The notes under the pieces were generated by a model that worked only from the letters and a program-made list of their open reading frames with translations, was not told the DNA's origin and made no database searches. Below, in pieces: positions 6,634 through 13,543 of a DNA stretch of 20,724 nt. The position numbers were made by a program, and so were the translations under genes. Numbering within the stretch: the first letter of the stretch is position 1; the number at the start of each line of letters is the position of its first letter. The stretch is taken from the NCBI GenBank assembly GCA_910588045.1, contig CAJUPS010000062.1, positions 1-20,724 of the forward strand. The letters are read 5' to 3'. This stretch comes from an uncultured Oscillospiraceae bacterium (GTDB lineage Bacteria > Bacillota > Clostridia > Oscillospirales > Oscillospiraceae).

Positions 6634-8324
6634 AAAACTGGGTCAGAGGGAGCTTCCGCAACCGGAGCTTTATCACGATGCTGCTGGCCACGCTGCTGCC
6701 CCTGCTGCTGTGCGGCGCTCTGATGATGCGGCTCCAGGTGGTCCGCAGCGAGGAGAGCCTGACCGATCGCGCCCAGGCGCAGCTGGAGGCCCTCAGCGGC
6801 GCTCTGGACGACTTCCAGACCGTCTGCGAGTCCGCCATGAAGGAATTGTCGGCCGGCACCGTGGTCCACTCCGCTCTGCGCCGGGGCGGCGGGGACTCCC
6901 GGACGCTCTACCAGGTGCTCTTCCGCGCCGCCGCGCACCTGGAGGACTACGTCCGCCTCGACGTCTACGACGGGGATGGGAACTGCCGCTATTCCACGGC
7001 GAACCTCTCGGAATCCCTGGACCCAGACTGGGGGGTACTCCGCGCTGCCGGGGAGTCCCCGGACACGGTGCTCCACGCGGGGGCTGGCGGCGGGCTCACG
7101 GCGGTCCGGGCGGTGCGCAACTACGCGGGCGCAGTGCTGGGCTACGTGGCGGCGACAGTGGAGCAGGCCGGGTTTGACCGGATGTTTTCGGGCCTCTACC
7201 CCGATGCCAGCGAGGTGCTGCTGCTGGACGGCCGCTGGCGGGCCGTGTACTACTCCCGTCCCGTCCAGGCCCAGGCCGCCGCCGAGGCCCTCCGGGGGCA
7301 GCTCCTGGCGGGCGGTCCCCTGTCCGGCGGCGGATACCGGTTCTTCGCCCTGCGCCACGAGGGCACCGGGTTTTCCCTGGTGCTCCAGCAGCCCAGGACC
7401 TTTACGGACCCGGTGCTGCAAGCCATCTACCTGACGGGGGCGCTGATGGGGGCGCTGTGTCTGGCGCTGAGCCTGCTGACCGCGTGGATCCTCAGCCGCT
7501 ACCTCTCCCAGCCGGTGCGGCAGCTGGATGAGGCCATGGCGGCGGTGGAGCGGGGCCAGCTGGACGTCCGGCTGGAGACGGACCGCTCCGACGAGCTGGG
7601 CCGTCTGGCGGGGCAGTTCAACCGGATGGCGGAGGAGTACCGGCTGAACCTGGACCGCTCAGTCCAGCGGCAGCGGGAGCTCAACGAGACCCGCATCCGC
7701 ATGATGCAGGCCCAGCTGGACCCCCACTTTTTATACAACACCCTGGACACGGTGAAATGGCTAGGGGTGGGCCACCAGGTGCCCCAGGTGGCCCAGCTGG
7801 CCACGGACCTGGCGGTGCTTTTGCGCTCCTCCATCTCCGGCGAGGAGATCATCCCCCTGGAGCGGGAGCTGGAGCTCATCGAGCGGTATGTGGACATCCA
7901 GTCCGTCCGCTTTGAGGATCGGTTCGTGTGCGAGATCGACGTACCGGAGCGGTTCCAGTCCTGCCGGGTGCCCAAGCTGTGCCTCCAGCCCCTGGTGGAA
8001 AACGCCATTGTCCACGGCGCGGCGGACCGGGAGGAGGGCTACGTGAAGCTCTGGGCCAGCGAGGAGCGGGGGGACCTGCTGCTCTATGTCTCCGACAACG
8101 GTCCCGGCATTCCCGAGGACGTGCTGGAGCGGCTCAACAGCGAGGAGAAGCAGCTGCCGGGCGGACACCTGGGACTGTTCAACGTGGACAGCATCATCCG
8201 CCTGCACTACGGGGCGTCCTACGGCCTGTCCGCCCGGAACCAGCCGGAGGGCGGCGGGTGCGTGTGGCTGCGCCTGCCCATACAGAGAGAGGAGAACGCC
8301 GATGCTGAAGGTTTTGATTGTTGA
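6630..8324 (+). CDS. YesM-type sensor histidine kinase (HptS-like)
   Basis: The 564-residue kinase has a first membrane helix (about 15-36), an extracytoplasmic sensor region (about 40-262), a second helix (about 266-288), a HAMP linker (289-341), a His_kinase domain with phospho-acceptor H366 in QAQLDPHFLYNTLDT, and an HATPase domain with N-box LVENAIVHG (455-463), G1 SDNGPGI (488-494) and G2 GGHLGLFNV (511-519). All catalytic elements look intact. The start overlaps the binding-protein stop (ATGA at 6630-6633) and its 3' end overlaps the response-regulator start by 23 bases, so the three genes are one translational unit. Kinases of this family commonly sense sugars or other nutrients with the help of a binding protein. 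Confidence 0.93.
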   Translation: MKNWVRGSFRNRSFITMLLATLLPLLLCGALMMRLQVVRSEESLTDRAQAQLEALSGALDDFQTVCESAMKELSAGTVVHSALRRGGGDSRTLYQVLFRAAAHLEDYVRLDVYDGDGNCRYSTANLSESLDPDWGVLRAAGESPDTVLHAGAGGGLTAVRAVRNYAGAVLGYVAATVEQAGFDRMFSGLYPDASEVLLLDGRWRAVYYSRPVQAQAAAEALRGQLLAGGPLSGGGYRFFALRHEGTGFSLVLQQPRTFTDPVLQAIYLTGALMGALCLALSLLTAWILSRYLSQPVRQLDEAMAAVERGQLDVRLETDRSDELGRLAGQFNRMAEEYRLNLDRSVQRQRELNETRIRMMQAQLDPHFLYNTLDTVKWLGVGHQVPQVAQLATDLAVLLRSSISGEEIIPLERELELIERYVDIQSVRFEDRFVCEIDVPERFQSCRVPKLCLQPLVENAIVHGAADREEGYVKLWASEERGDLLLYVSDNGPGIPEDVLERLNSEEKQLPGGHLGLFNVDSIIRLHYGASYGLSARNQPEGGGCVWLRLPIQREENADAEGFDC

Positions 8325-9048
8325 CGACGAGGCCCTGGTCCGCCGGGGGATCGTCCTGGGGGTGGACTGGGCCGCCCTGGGCTGCGTGGTGGTGGGGGAG
8401 GCCGCCAACGGCGAGGAGGGCATTGCCGCCGTGGAGCGGTTCAGCCCCAATCTGATCATCACCGACGTCCGGATGCCGAAGATGGACGGTATTGAGATGA
8501 TGAACCGCCTGCGGGAGAAGGGGTGCCGGGCCCACGTGATCGTGCTGACGGCCTACAGCGACTTCTCCTATGCCCGCTCCGCCCTCCAGTTCGGCGCGGA
8601 CGACTACCTCCTCAAGCCCTTCCGGGACCAGGAGCTCACCGCCGCCATCGACCGCATCCACCGCAAGGAGCGGGAGCGGACCTCCCTCACTCCACAAGCG
8701 GCGCTGCCGCTGGTGAAGGGGGATAAGAGCAAGTACGTCCTCCAGGCCCTGGAGTACATCGCGGTCCACTACGCGGACCAGGACATCTCCATCACCTCCA
8801 TTGCCGCCCACCTGGGGGTCAGCGAGGGCCATCTGAGCCACGTGTTCAAGAAGGAGACCAGCTACACCGTCATCAGCTACCTCACTCAGTACCGGATGCA
8901 CACGGCTATGAAGCTGCTCCAGGACTGCCGGTATAAGGTCTACGAGGTGGCCGAGCTGGTGGGCTACCGTGACGTGGCCTACTTCGGCAGTACCTTCAAA
9001 AAGCTGGTGGGCGTGTCGCCGTCGGAGTATCAGGACCGGTGCAGGTAG
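8302..9048 (+). CDS. AraC-type response regulator (YesN/HptR-like)
   Basis: This 248-residue regulator has an N-terminal receiver domain with acidic D8/D9, phospho-acceptor D55 (LIITDVRMPKMDG), T83 and K105 (DYLLKPF), followed by a short linker and a C-terminal AraC/HTH_18 DNA-binding domain (about 145-248) containing ISITSIAAHLGVSEGHLSHVFKKE and the signature VAELVGYRDVAYFGSTFKKLVGVSPSEY. It is shorter than the large YesN proteins. The start at 8302 with GAGAGAGGAG upstream lies inside the end of the kinase gene. It should respond to phosphorylation by the upstream kinase and most plausibly activates the ABC transporter operons downstream; those targets are inferred from position. Confidence 0.92.
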   Translation: MLKVLIVDDEALVRRGIVLGVDWAALGCVVVGEAANGEEGIAAVERFSPNLIITDVRMPKMDGIEMMNRLREKGCRAHVIVLTAYSDFSYARSALQFGADDYLLKPFRDQELTAAIDRIHRKERERTSLTPQAALPLVKGDKSKYVLQALEYIAVHYADQDISITSIAAHLGVSEGHLSHVFKKETSYTVISYLTQYRMHTAMKLLQDCRYKVYEVAELVGYRDVAYFGSTFKKLVGVSPSEYQDRCR

Positions 9049-9059
9049 GGAATGAAGAA

Positions 9060-9085
9060 GAGCACTCCTCGTGCGGGGAGTGCTC
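9060..9085. terminator. Convergent terminator between sensory operon and DUF4230 gene
   Basis: A 9-bp perfect stem (9060-9068/9077-9085) lies between two converging genes. U-runs are weak on both sides (UCCUU on plus, UUCUUC on minus), so it may serve both strands. Confidence 0.5.
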
Positions 9086-9099
9086 TCCTTGGTTGGTAA

Positions 9100-10020
9100 C
9101 TATTTGTATGCCAGAGTGTAGTCCTCCATTCCAGGTATACTCTTTAAGAAAGCATCTACAACGGATTTCGCCTCTTCGTCAGCATCTTTCAGCAACCCCA
9201 TAGCGATTGCTTTTTCCTCCATTACTTTTTTCTCTTCGGTAATAAACTTATTGTAGTCATCAAAGGTTATCGGATTGAACAGACCATTTTTTACTTCCAG
9301 GACATTGATCGTTCCCTGGGGGATATTGTGGTCCAGCACCCTGCTTTTGGGCATGGTAACCGTAATAGTTTTTCCAGTTATGGCAAATTTGATCTCCTTG
9401 AAATCAATTCCCGCTTTAATGGTCCCATCATATGTAACCAGAAGGCTTGAATCGGTGAATGGCATTGCCCATCCCCATAACCAGGTCAGGTTTCCCTCTT
9501 TTCGGCTTGAATTGGTGTAGATATATTTCAATGTTGTCAGTTCTGCAATAGAGCTGATCTGTTCTTGTAATTGTGCGGTTGTAATTTTGGGTTTGCTGGG
9601 CTTGATATTGAGCGCATCCTTAAGCCTTTTTTCCAGATCTTTGACTTTGCTTTTCAGACCTGTATTTTCCGTATTCAACTCGGTAACTTGCCTGTTCAAC
9701 GCTTCCGCAGTATCCTCTAGCAGTTTGTTTTGCTCCTTAGTATACGTTAAATCGTTTTGGGCCTGTTCTAATGCGTCTTCCGTTTTTTGCAAAGTAGATT
9801 CCGTTTGTTGCAGTTGTGACTGTGTACCGTTCAGCGTATCTACCAGTTGCTCACTTTCGGCCTGCGCTTTTATATTCGCCTTAAATTGTACTACTGCAAA
9901 CCACCCTATACCCACAATTGCTGCACATAAGACAATAATTATAGCATAGTGTTTGAGCCATCCCTTGATAACACCCCCTACGTTTTCTGCTGTAAGCTTG
10001 TTGTTTTTGTCACCAGACAT
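9100..10020 (-). CDS. DUF4230-like membrane-anchored coiled-coil protein
   Basis: This 306-residue protein has a short cytoplasmic N-terminus, one transmembrane helix (about 25-44), a long coiled coil (about 50-137, rich in Q, E, L, T and N), then a C-terminal domain (about 148-300) with the pattern of DUF4230: strands around YDGTIKAGIDFKEIKFAITGKTITVTMPKSRVL, then a helical end with ITEEKKVMEEKAIAMGLL. The family's function is unknown. The gene is visibly A+T-richer than its neighbours and faces the opposite way to the sensory operon, both consistent with later acquisition. GGGAGG lies ahead of the ATG at 10020. I could not place a strong promoter in the upstream 100 bases. Confidence 0.75.
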   Translation of the reverse strand: MSGDKNNKLTAENVGGVIKGWLKHYAIIIVLCAAIVGIGWFAVVQFKANIKAQAESEQLVDTLNGTQSQLQQTESTLQKTEDALEQAQNDLTYTKEQNKLLEDTAEALNRQVTELNTENTGLKSKVKDLEKRLKDALNIKPSKPKITTAQLQEQISSIAELTTLKYIYTNSSRKEGNLTWLWGWAMPFTDSSLLVTYDGTIKAGIDFKEIKFAITGKTITVTMPKSRVLDHNIPQGTINVLEVKNGLFNPITFDDYNKFITEEKKVMEEKAIAMGLLKDADEEAKSVVDAFLKSIPGMEDYTLAYK

Positions 10021-10132
10021 TTGTAAAATCCTCCCTTGTTTTCTATTTGTTTTGCGAAGGATGCAAGGATAAGCACCCGTTATAAGACGTGTAATTTTTG
10101 CGAATTTTGCAGGTTCGGCTTTTGCAATGTGT

Positions 10133-10170
10133 CGGGACTATCACAGAATTGTTATTCCGTGGTAGTCCCG
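10133..10170. repeat. Long hairpin, left copy of a 20-bp inverted repeat
   Basis: CGGGACTATCAC (10133-10144) pairs with GTGGTAGTCCCG (10159-10170) with one wobble pair, and inner GAAT/ATTC continues the stem. Bases 10146-10165 are the exact reverse complement of 10366-10385. Confidence 0.6.
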
Positions 10171-10206
10171 TTTGAAGAGCAGCTTATAGGCTTTATTTTT
10201 GATAGT

Positions 10207-10264
10207 TGGTTGCACGAAAACGTGCAACCACAGGCCAGCAAAAAAATCCTTTTTCGCTGGCCTG
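10207..10264 (+). terminator. Two tandem hairpins, the second terminator-like
   Basis: A perfect 10-bp stem with an AAAA loop (10207-10216/10221-10230) is followed at once by a 9-bp perfect stem (10231-10239/10256-10264) that can extend through an A-run/U-run pairing. On the plus strand the second is followed by ACUUUUUUGCG, which looks like an intrinsic terminator, yet no plus-strand gene precedes it. Confidence 0.5.
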
Positions 10265-10368
10265 ACTTTTTGCGCTAAAATTCGCGCTTTATACTTGCAT
10301 TTTTGCCTTTGGGATGGTAAAGTAAACGTATCTGGAGCCTCAACTCGATATGTAGTAGAAGCGTTCTA

Positions 10369-10395
10369 CCACGGAATAACAATTCCGTGGTTTTT
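10369..10395 (+). terminator. Intrinsic terminator, right copy of the inverted repeat
   Basis: CCACGGAAT (10369-10377) pairs perfectly with ATTCCGTGG (10382-10390) across an AACA loop and is followed by TTTTTCTC. The polarity is plus. The stretch 10021-10408 contains no credible gene, so this ends either an untranslated RNA or readthrough, and it insulates the promoter that begins 14 bases further on. Confidence 0.6.
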
Positions 10396-10408
10396 CTCAT
10401 TTCGCACA

Positions 10409-10437
10409 TTGACAAGCCTGCCTGCAATCTGTATAAT
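10409..10437 (+). promoter_or_regulatory. Consensus sigma-A promoter of the small coiled-coil gene
   Basis: Perfect TTGACA (10409-10414) and perfect TATAAT (10432-10437) are separated by 17 bases. It directly precedes AGGAGG (10447-10452), so the 5' leader is extremely short, of the order of a few bases before the ribosome site. Confidence 0.9.
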
Positions 10438-10460
10438 GAAACAAACAGGAGGTGACGCAC

Positions 10461-10808
10461 ATGCTAGACGAAAAAGACCTGGAACTGCTCCAAACGATGA
10501 TGACCCAGATTGTTGCTGAAAGCGAAGCCCGCATGACCACAAAGATCGAAAGCAGCATCGCATCGAGCGAAGCCCGCATGACTGCCAGGATCGAGGAACG
10601 TGTTGAGGACACCCGTTCTCAGATAATGGCCTACATAGAATCCGACATTCTTCCCAGGTTTGATATGCTTGCAGACGGACACAAGCTTCTCAGGGAAACC
10701 CTTGCGCCCAGAAACCGGGTAGAGGAGCTGGAAGAAGAAGTCGCTTTCCTAAAGCCGCTGGTCCTGTCCATGCTTACTGACATTGACAAACTGAAGAAAG
10801 CCCAATAA
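10461..10808 (+). CDS. Small helical coiled-coil protein, function unknown
   Basis: This 115-residue soluble protein has no signal or membrane segment. Its N-terminal half has an internal duplication (SEARMTTKIES then SEARMTARIEE, about residues 21-46), giving a phage-fibre or tape-like helical repeat. The C-terminal half includes ETLAPRNRVEELEEEVAFLKPLV, a leucine-zipper-like segment I recognise from short hypothetical proteins in other Clostridia. A GTG at 10452 is in frame, but it lies inside the AGGAGG site, so ATG 10461 (8-base spacer) is chosen. Expression should be strong given its perfect promoter. It sits in the island between the DUF4230 gene and the recombinase. Function unknown. 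Confidence 0.75.
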   Translation: MLDEKDLELLQTMMTQIVAESEARMTTKIESSIASSEARMTARIEERVEDTRSQIMAYIESDILPRFDMLADGHKLLRETLAPRNRVEELEEEVAFLKPLVLSMLTDIDKLKKAQ

Positions 10809-10810
10809 CC

Positions 10811-10836
10811 GCCGTCCGTCCCACGGGCGGCTTTTT
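10811..10836 (+). terminator. Terminator of the small coiled-coil gene
   Basis: GCCGTCCG (10811-10818) pairs with CGGGCGGC (10824-10831) with one G-U pair, followed by TTTTT. The 3' end of the converging recombinase gene meets it at 10836. Confidence 0.8.
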
Positions 10837-11672
10837 CATATCACCAGCCGCATCCTCTCCAGCTGCCTCCGGTGCTCATAGCCCGATTCCATGGTATAGA
10901 TTCTCGTCGTATTGATACTGCTGTGCCCCAGCACGTCCGCCAGCCGGACAATATCCTTCTCCAGTCCGTAGAACGTCCGGGCGAACAACCGGCGCAGGTT
11001 GTGGGGGAACACCTTGCCCTCCGCCACCCCGGCCTCCCGGCACAGGGCCTTCATATCGTGCCAGATATTGCTCCTGTCCAGCGGCCGTCCGCCCCTGGTC
11101 ACGAACAGGAGCCCGGCGGCGATCCTCCGCGAGCGGGCGTACCGCAGGAGCACCTTTTGCAGCTTCCCCGGCAGGAATACCGTCCGGGTTTTCCCCTTGT
11201 TGGTCACCTCCACCCGTCCCCGCCGCACGGCCTCCACGGTAAAATGGCGCAGCTCGCTGACCCGGATGCCCGTGGCGCAGATGGTCTCCATCACCAGCAG
11301 CAGCCGCTCGTTGCCCTTCCCGCGGGCGGCCGAGAGCAGGCGGCGATACTCCTTCTCCGTCAGCTCCTTTTCCTCCTCCCGGAACATCCGCCGCTGGACC
11401 CGCAGGGCCTTCAGCCTGCACTCCGGCAGATTCAGAAAACCAAACAGCGCGTTGAGCGCGGCCACGGCCCCGTTGACCCCGGCGGGGGTCCGCTCCAGCG
11501 CCTCCTTATAGCGGCGCGCCAACCCGCCCTCGACGGGGCGTTCCCCCAGCCACGCCGCAAAGGCCGCCGCCTCCCGGCAATATTTCCGAACGGTGGCCGG
11601 GCTCTTCTCCTGCTCCTGTAGGCATTGGACGAACCCGCGGAGCGTTTCCTGTGAAATTCTGATAGCGAACAC
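10836..11672 (-). CDS. Tyrosine recombinase/integrase (XerC/XerD-like)
   Basis: This 278-residue site-specific recombinase has an N-terminal SAM-like core-binding domain (about 8-85) and a C-terminal catalytic domain with the complete set R137 (ATGIRVSEL), K159/K161 (NKGK), H224 and R227 (PHNLRR), H250 (LGHSS) and nucleophile Y259 (RIYTME). It is a little shorter than XerC/D and has no arm-binding domain, so it is a simple recombinase rather than a phage lambda type. The first start codon available after the upstream stop is GTG at 11672, but the likely ribosome site (AAGAAGG) overlaps it, so the start is uncertain; a rare ATT/ATC start slightly downstream is possible. It is the only mobility gene in the window and no att site was identified. 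Confidence 0.85.
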   Translation of the reverse strand: MFAIRISQETLRGFVQCLQEQEKSPATVRKYCREAAAFAAWLGERPVEGGLARRYKEALERTPAGVNGAVAALNALFGFLNLPECRLKALRVQRRMFREEEKELTEKEYRRLLSAARGKGNERLLLVMETICATGIRVSELRHFTVEAVRRGRVEVTNKGKTRTVFLPGKLQKVLLRYARSRRIAAGLLFVTRGGRPLDRSNIWHDMKALCREAGVAEGKVFPHNLRRLFARTFYGLEKDIVRLADVLGHSSINTTRIYTMESGYEHRRQLERMRLVI

Positions 11673-11778
11673 CTTCTTTATTTTAATAATATCTATATTC
11701 TACCGAAATCCCCCATTTGTTGCACGCAGACAGACAACCGGACGAAAAAATCACCTTGTGTATTTTCTACAAAAACCA

Positions 11779-11813
11779 CCCCATTCATTTGACACCTATC
11801 CCCATTTCCGACA
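11779..11813 (+). promoter_or_regulatory. Candidate direct-repeat operator upstream of ABC system 1
   Basis: CCCCATT occurs at 11779-11785 and again at 11800-11806, 21 bases apart (two helical turns), each followed within a few bases by GACA. AraC-type regulators typically bind such direct repeats upstream of the -35. It lies about 60-90 bases upstream of the candidate -10 at 11868. This is suggestive only. Confidence 0.3.
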
Positions 11814-11844
11814 GAAACGACCCAGGAATCTCAGTTTTGTCCCG

Positions 11845-11873
11845 TTCCGTTTTGGAGCGGGATTTATTATAAT
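11845..11873 (+). promoter_or_regulatory. Candidate promoter of ABC system 1
   Basis: A perfect TATAAT (11868-11873) has only a poor -35 (TTCCGT, 11845-11850) at 17 bases. A strong -10 with a weak -35 is what an activator-dependent promoter looks like, consistent with control by the AraC-type regulator upstream; that link is inferred. Confidence 0.45.
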
Positions 11874-11929
11874 AGGAACATGGAAGATTTCCCAGGCGAA
11901 CCCTCAATTTGATGAAAAGGAGAAACACG

Positions 11930-13228
11930 ATGAAAAAGAAAGTGCTTGCTATCCTGCTTGCCCTGGCCATGGTTCTGTCCCTGGCCGCCTGCGGCGGGAA
12001 GAACGACCAGCCCCCGAAGGACAACGACACCCCCAGCACCAACGAGCCCGCCGCCACCCCCGACCCCGCTCCCGCGGAGCCCGCCGCTGACGACGTGGAC
12101 TACTCCGGCTACACCATCCGCATCTACTCCAACTCCAACTCCACCGAGCGCACCACGTGGCTCATCAACGAGGCCAGGGACGCTGGCTTCACCATCAGCA
12201 TTGACGACAACTCCGTTATCTCCGGCGACACCGCCGCCATCCAGGCCGCCAACGAGAACAAGGACGGCGACATCCTCTTCGGGCTCAACGAGACCCGCTG
12301 GGGCCAGGTGATCAACGGTGAGTATGAGAACCTGAAGCTGGTGGACTGGACGCCCACCTGGTCCGGCGACGTGGGCGAGTACGCCTATCCCGGCCAGGCC
12401 TACGGCCTGGTCATCCAGAACGTGCTGATGCTCTACCGCACCGACGAGCTGGGCACCAACGGCGCGGAGCTCCACTTCGACCACTGGGCCGACATCGTAG
12501 ACTGCGGCTACACCTGGTATCGCCAGGGCAAAGTGGGCGGCACCACCAATGCCAACATCAACTCCGCCATGCTCTACGCCTTCGTGGATCCCGCCTCCCC
12601 CGCCGGGGGCATCTCCCTGGACGGCTGGAAGACCCTGTGGAAGTATTGTGAGAACGGCACCTTCACTGGCGATAGCTACGGCTTCGATCCTCTGAACCGC
12701 GGCGACGTCCAGGTGGGCACCTTCTATTCCTCCTCCCTGTACGGCAAGATCGACGCCGCCGGTGAGGACAGCGCCAATCCCCTGAAGGGCGCCCTGGAGC
12801 CTGAGAACTGGTCCCTGGTGGACATCGCTGACGGCACCTACTACATCGCCGAGTACATCGGCGTGCTAGACAAGGCCGGACGCAGTGAGGAAGAGACCGC
12901 CGCCGTCAAGGCATTTGCCGAGTGGTTCGGCTCCGCCGAGGTGCAGGCTGCCTGGGGCGAGGAGTTCGACTCCTATCCCTGCAACACCGCCGCCGCCGAC
13001 CTCCTCTATCCCTCCGGCGTGCCCGAGATCTACACCCTCAAGAACTTTGCTCTGAGCAAGGTGGACGGCGACACCACCTACGCCGAGTACGTGGCCGCCC
13101 ACTCCAGCGAGTGGACCAACATCATGACCAACCTGGGCTTCTACTGGGCCGACGCCAGCGGCGCCGCCGACGAGCCCGACTGGGACAACCTGGACTGGAG
13201 CACCCTGACCCAGTCCGCCGGTGAGTAA
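11930..13228 (+). CDS. Solute-binding lipoprotein of ABC system 1
   Basis: This 432-residue lipoprotein has leader MKKKVLAILLALAMVLSLAAC (lipobox Cys21), then a low-complexity D/P/A/E-rich tether (about 22-56) and a type II binding-protein fold beginning YTIRIYSNSNSTERTTWLI. Visible blocks are DGDILFGLNETRWGQV (hinge), YAYPGQAYGLVIQNVLMLYRTDEL and the C-terminal VKAFAEWFGSAEVQAAW. The leader is very like that of the second binding protein at 17881 (LSLAACGGK.DQP), suggesting duplication, although the mature parts differ. ATG 11930 is chosen because AAAGGAG lies eight bases upstream; two earlier in-frame ATGs lack one. It heads the operon with the ATPase and fused permease. Ligand is unknown; I favour an organophosphate over iron. 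Confidence 0.85.
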   Translation: MKKKVLAILLALAMVLSLAACGGKNDQPPKDNDTPSTNEPAATPDPAPAEPAADDVDYSGYTIRIYSNSNSTERTTWLINEARDAGFTISIDDNSVISGDTAAIQAANENKDGDILFGLNETRWGQVINGEYENLKLVDWTPTWSGDVGEYAYPGQAYGLVIQNVLMLYRTDELGTNGAELHFDHWADIVDCGYTWYRQGKVGGTTNANINSAMLYAFVDPASPAGGISLDGWKTLWKYCENGTFTGDSYGFDPLNRGDVQVGTFYSSSLYGKIDAAGEDSANPLKGALEPENWSLVDIADGTYYIAEYIGVLDKAGRSEEETAAVKAFAEWFGSAEVQAAWGEEFDSYPCNTAAADLLYPSGVPEIYTLKNFALSKVDGDTTYAEYVAAHSSEWTNIMTNLGFYWADASGAADEPDWDNLDWSTLTQSAGE

Positions 13229-13249
13229 AATCCATTTCCCCGCATTTTC

Positions 13250-13280
13250 CTGTGGCGAGCCGGTCCCCGGCTCGCCACAG
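13250..13280 (+). terminator. Strong hairpin after binding-protein gene, possible partial terminator
   Basis: A perfect 14-bp stem (13250-13263/13267-13280) with a three-base loop follows the stop by about 20 bases. The following ATTTACC is a poor U-run. Such a structure often allows partial readthrough and stabilises the upstream mRNA, giving more binding protein than transporter. Confidence 0.6.
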
Positions 13281-13315
13281 ATTTACCGGTCATGCAGAAA
13301 AAATCCGCATTGTTT

Positions 13316-13491
13316 TGTAGGGGCGCACATTGTGCGCCCGCCCGGTGAGGGCCGCCTTCCGGCGGGAAAGGGCGCACATTGTGCGCCCGCCCGGTGAGGG
13401 CCGTCTTCCGGCAGGAAAGGGCGCACATTGTGCGCCCGTCCGGTGAGGGCCGCCTTCCGGCAGGAACGGGCGCACGATGTGCGCCCCTACA
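13316..13491. repeat. 49-bp tandem palindromic repeat array with terminal inverted repeats
   Basis: Three contiguous 49-bp units start at 13321, 13370 and 13419, followed by a terminal half-unit at 13468-13486. Each unit begins with a palindrome of the form GGGCGCAC-ATT-GTGCGCCC and continues with a GC-rich spacer that can itself pair (CCGG..CCGG). The copies differ by a few substitutions. The array is bounded by inverted ends TGTAGGGGCGCAC (13316-13328) and GTGCGCCCCTACA (13479-13491). It fills the gap between the binding-protein and ATPase genes. The units are contiguous, without unique spacers, so it is not a CRISPR. It resembles the REP-like repeats common in Oscillospiraceae intergenic regions. 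Confidence 0.85.
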
Positions 13492-13543
13492 GGAATTTTG
13501 CGTATATGTATTATTCATCTTTATAGAGAGGGAGCTGCCGTCT

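Noticed and set aside
10036..10278. Short plus-strand open frame of 80 codons
   Set aside because: It has no ribosome site or recognisable domain and runs through several hairpins; the region looks non-coding.
13316..13491. Possible CRISPR array
   Set aside because: The repeats are contiguous 49-bp units with no unique spacers, and no cas genes are present.
13379..13543. N-terminal extension of the ABC ATPase by 55 residues
   Set aside because: It translates the tandem repeat; the ATP-binding domain begins at MIKLNDIVVKFGD with a ribosome site just upstream.
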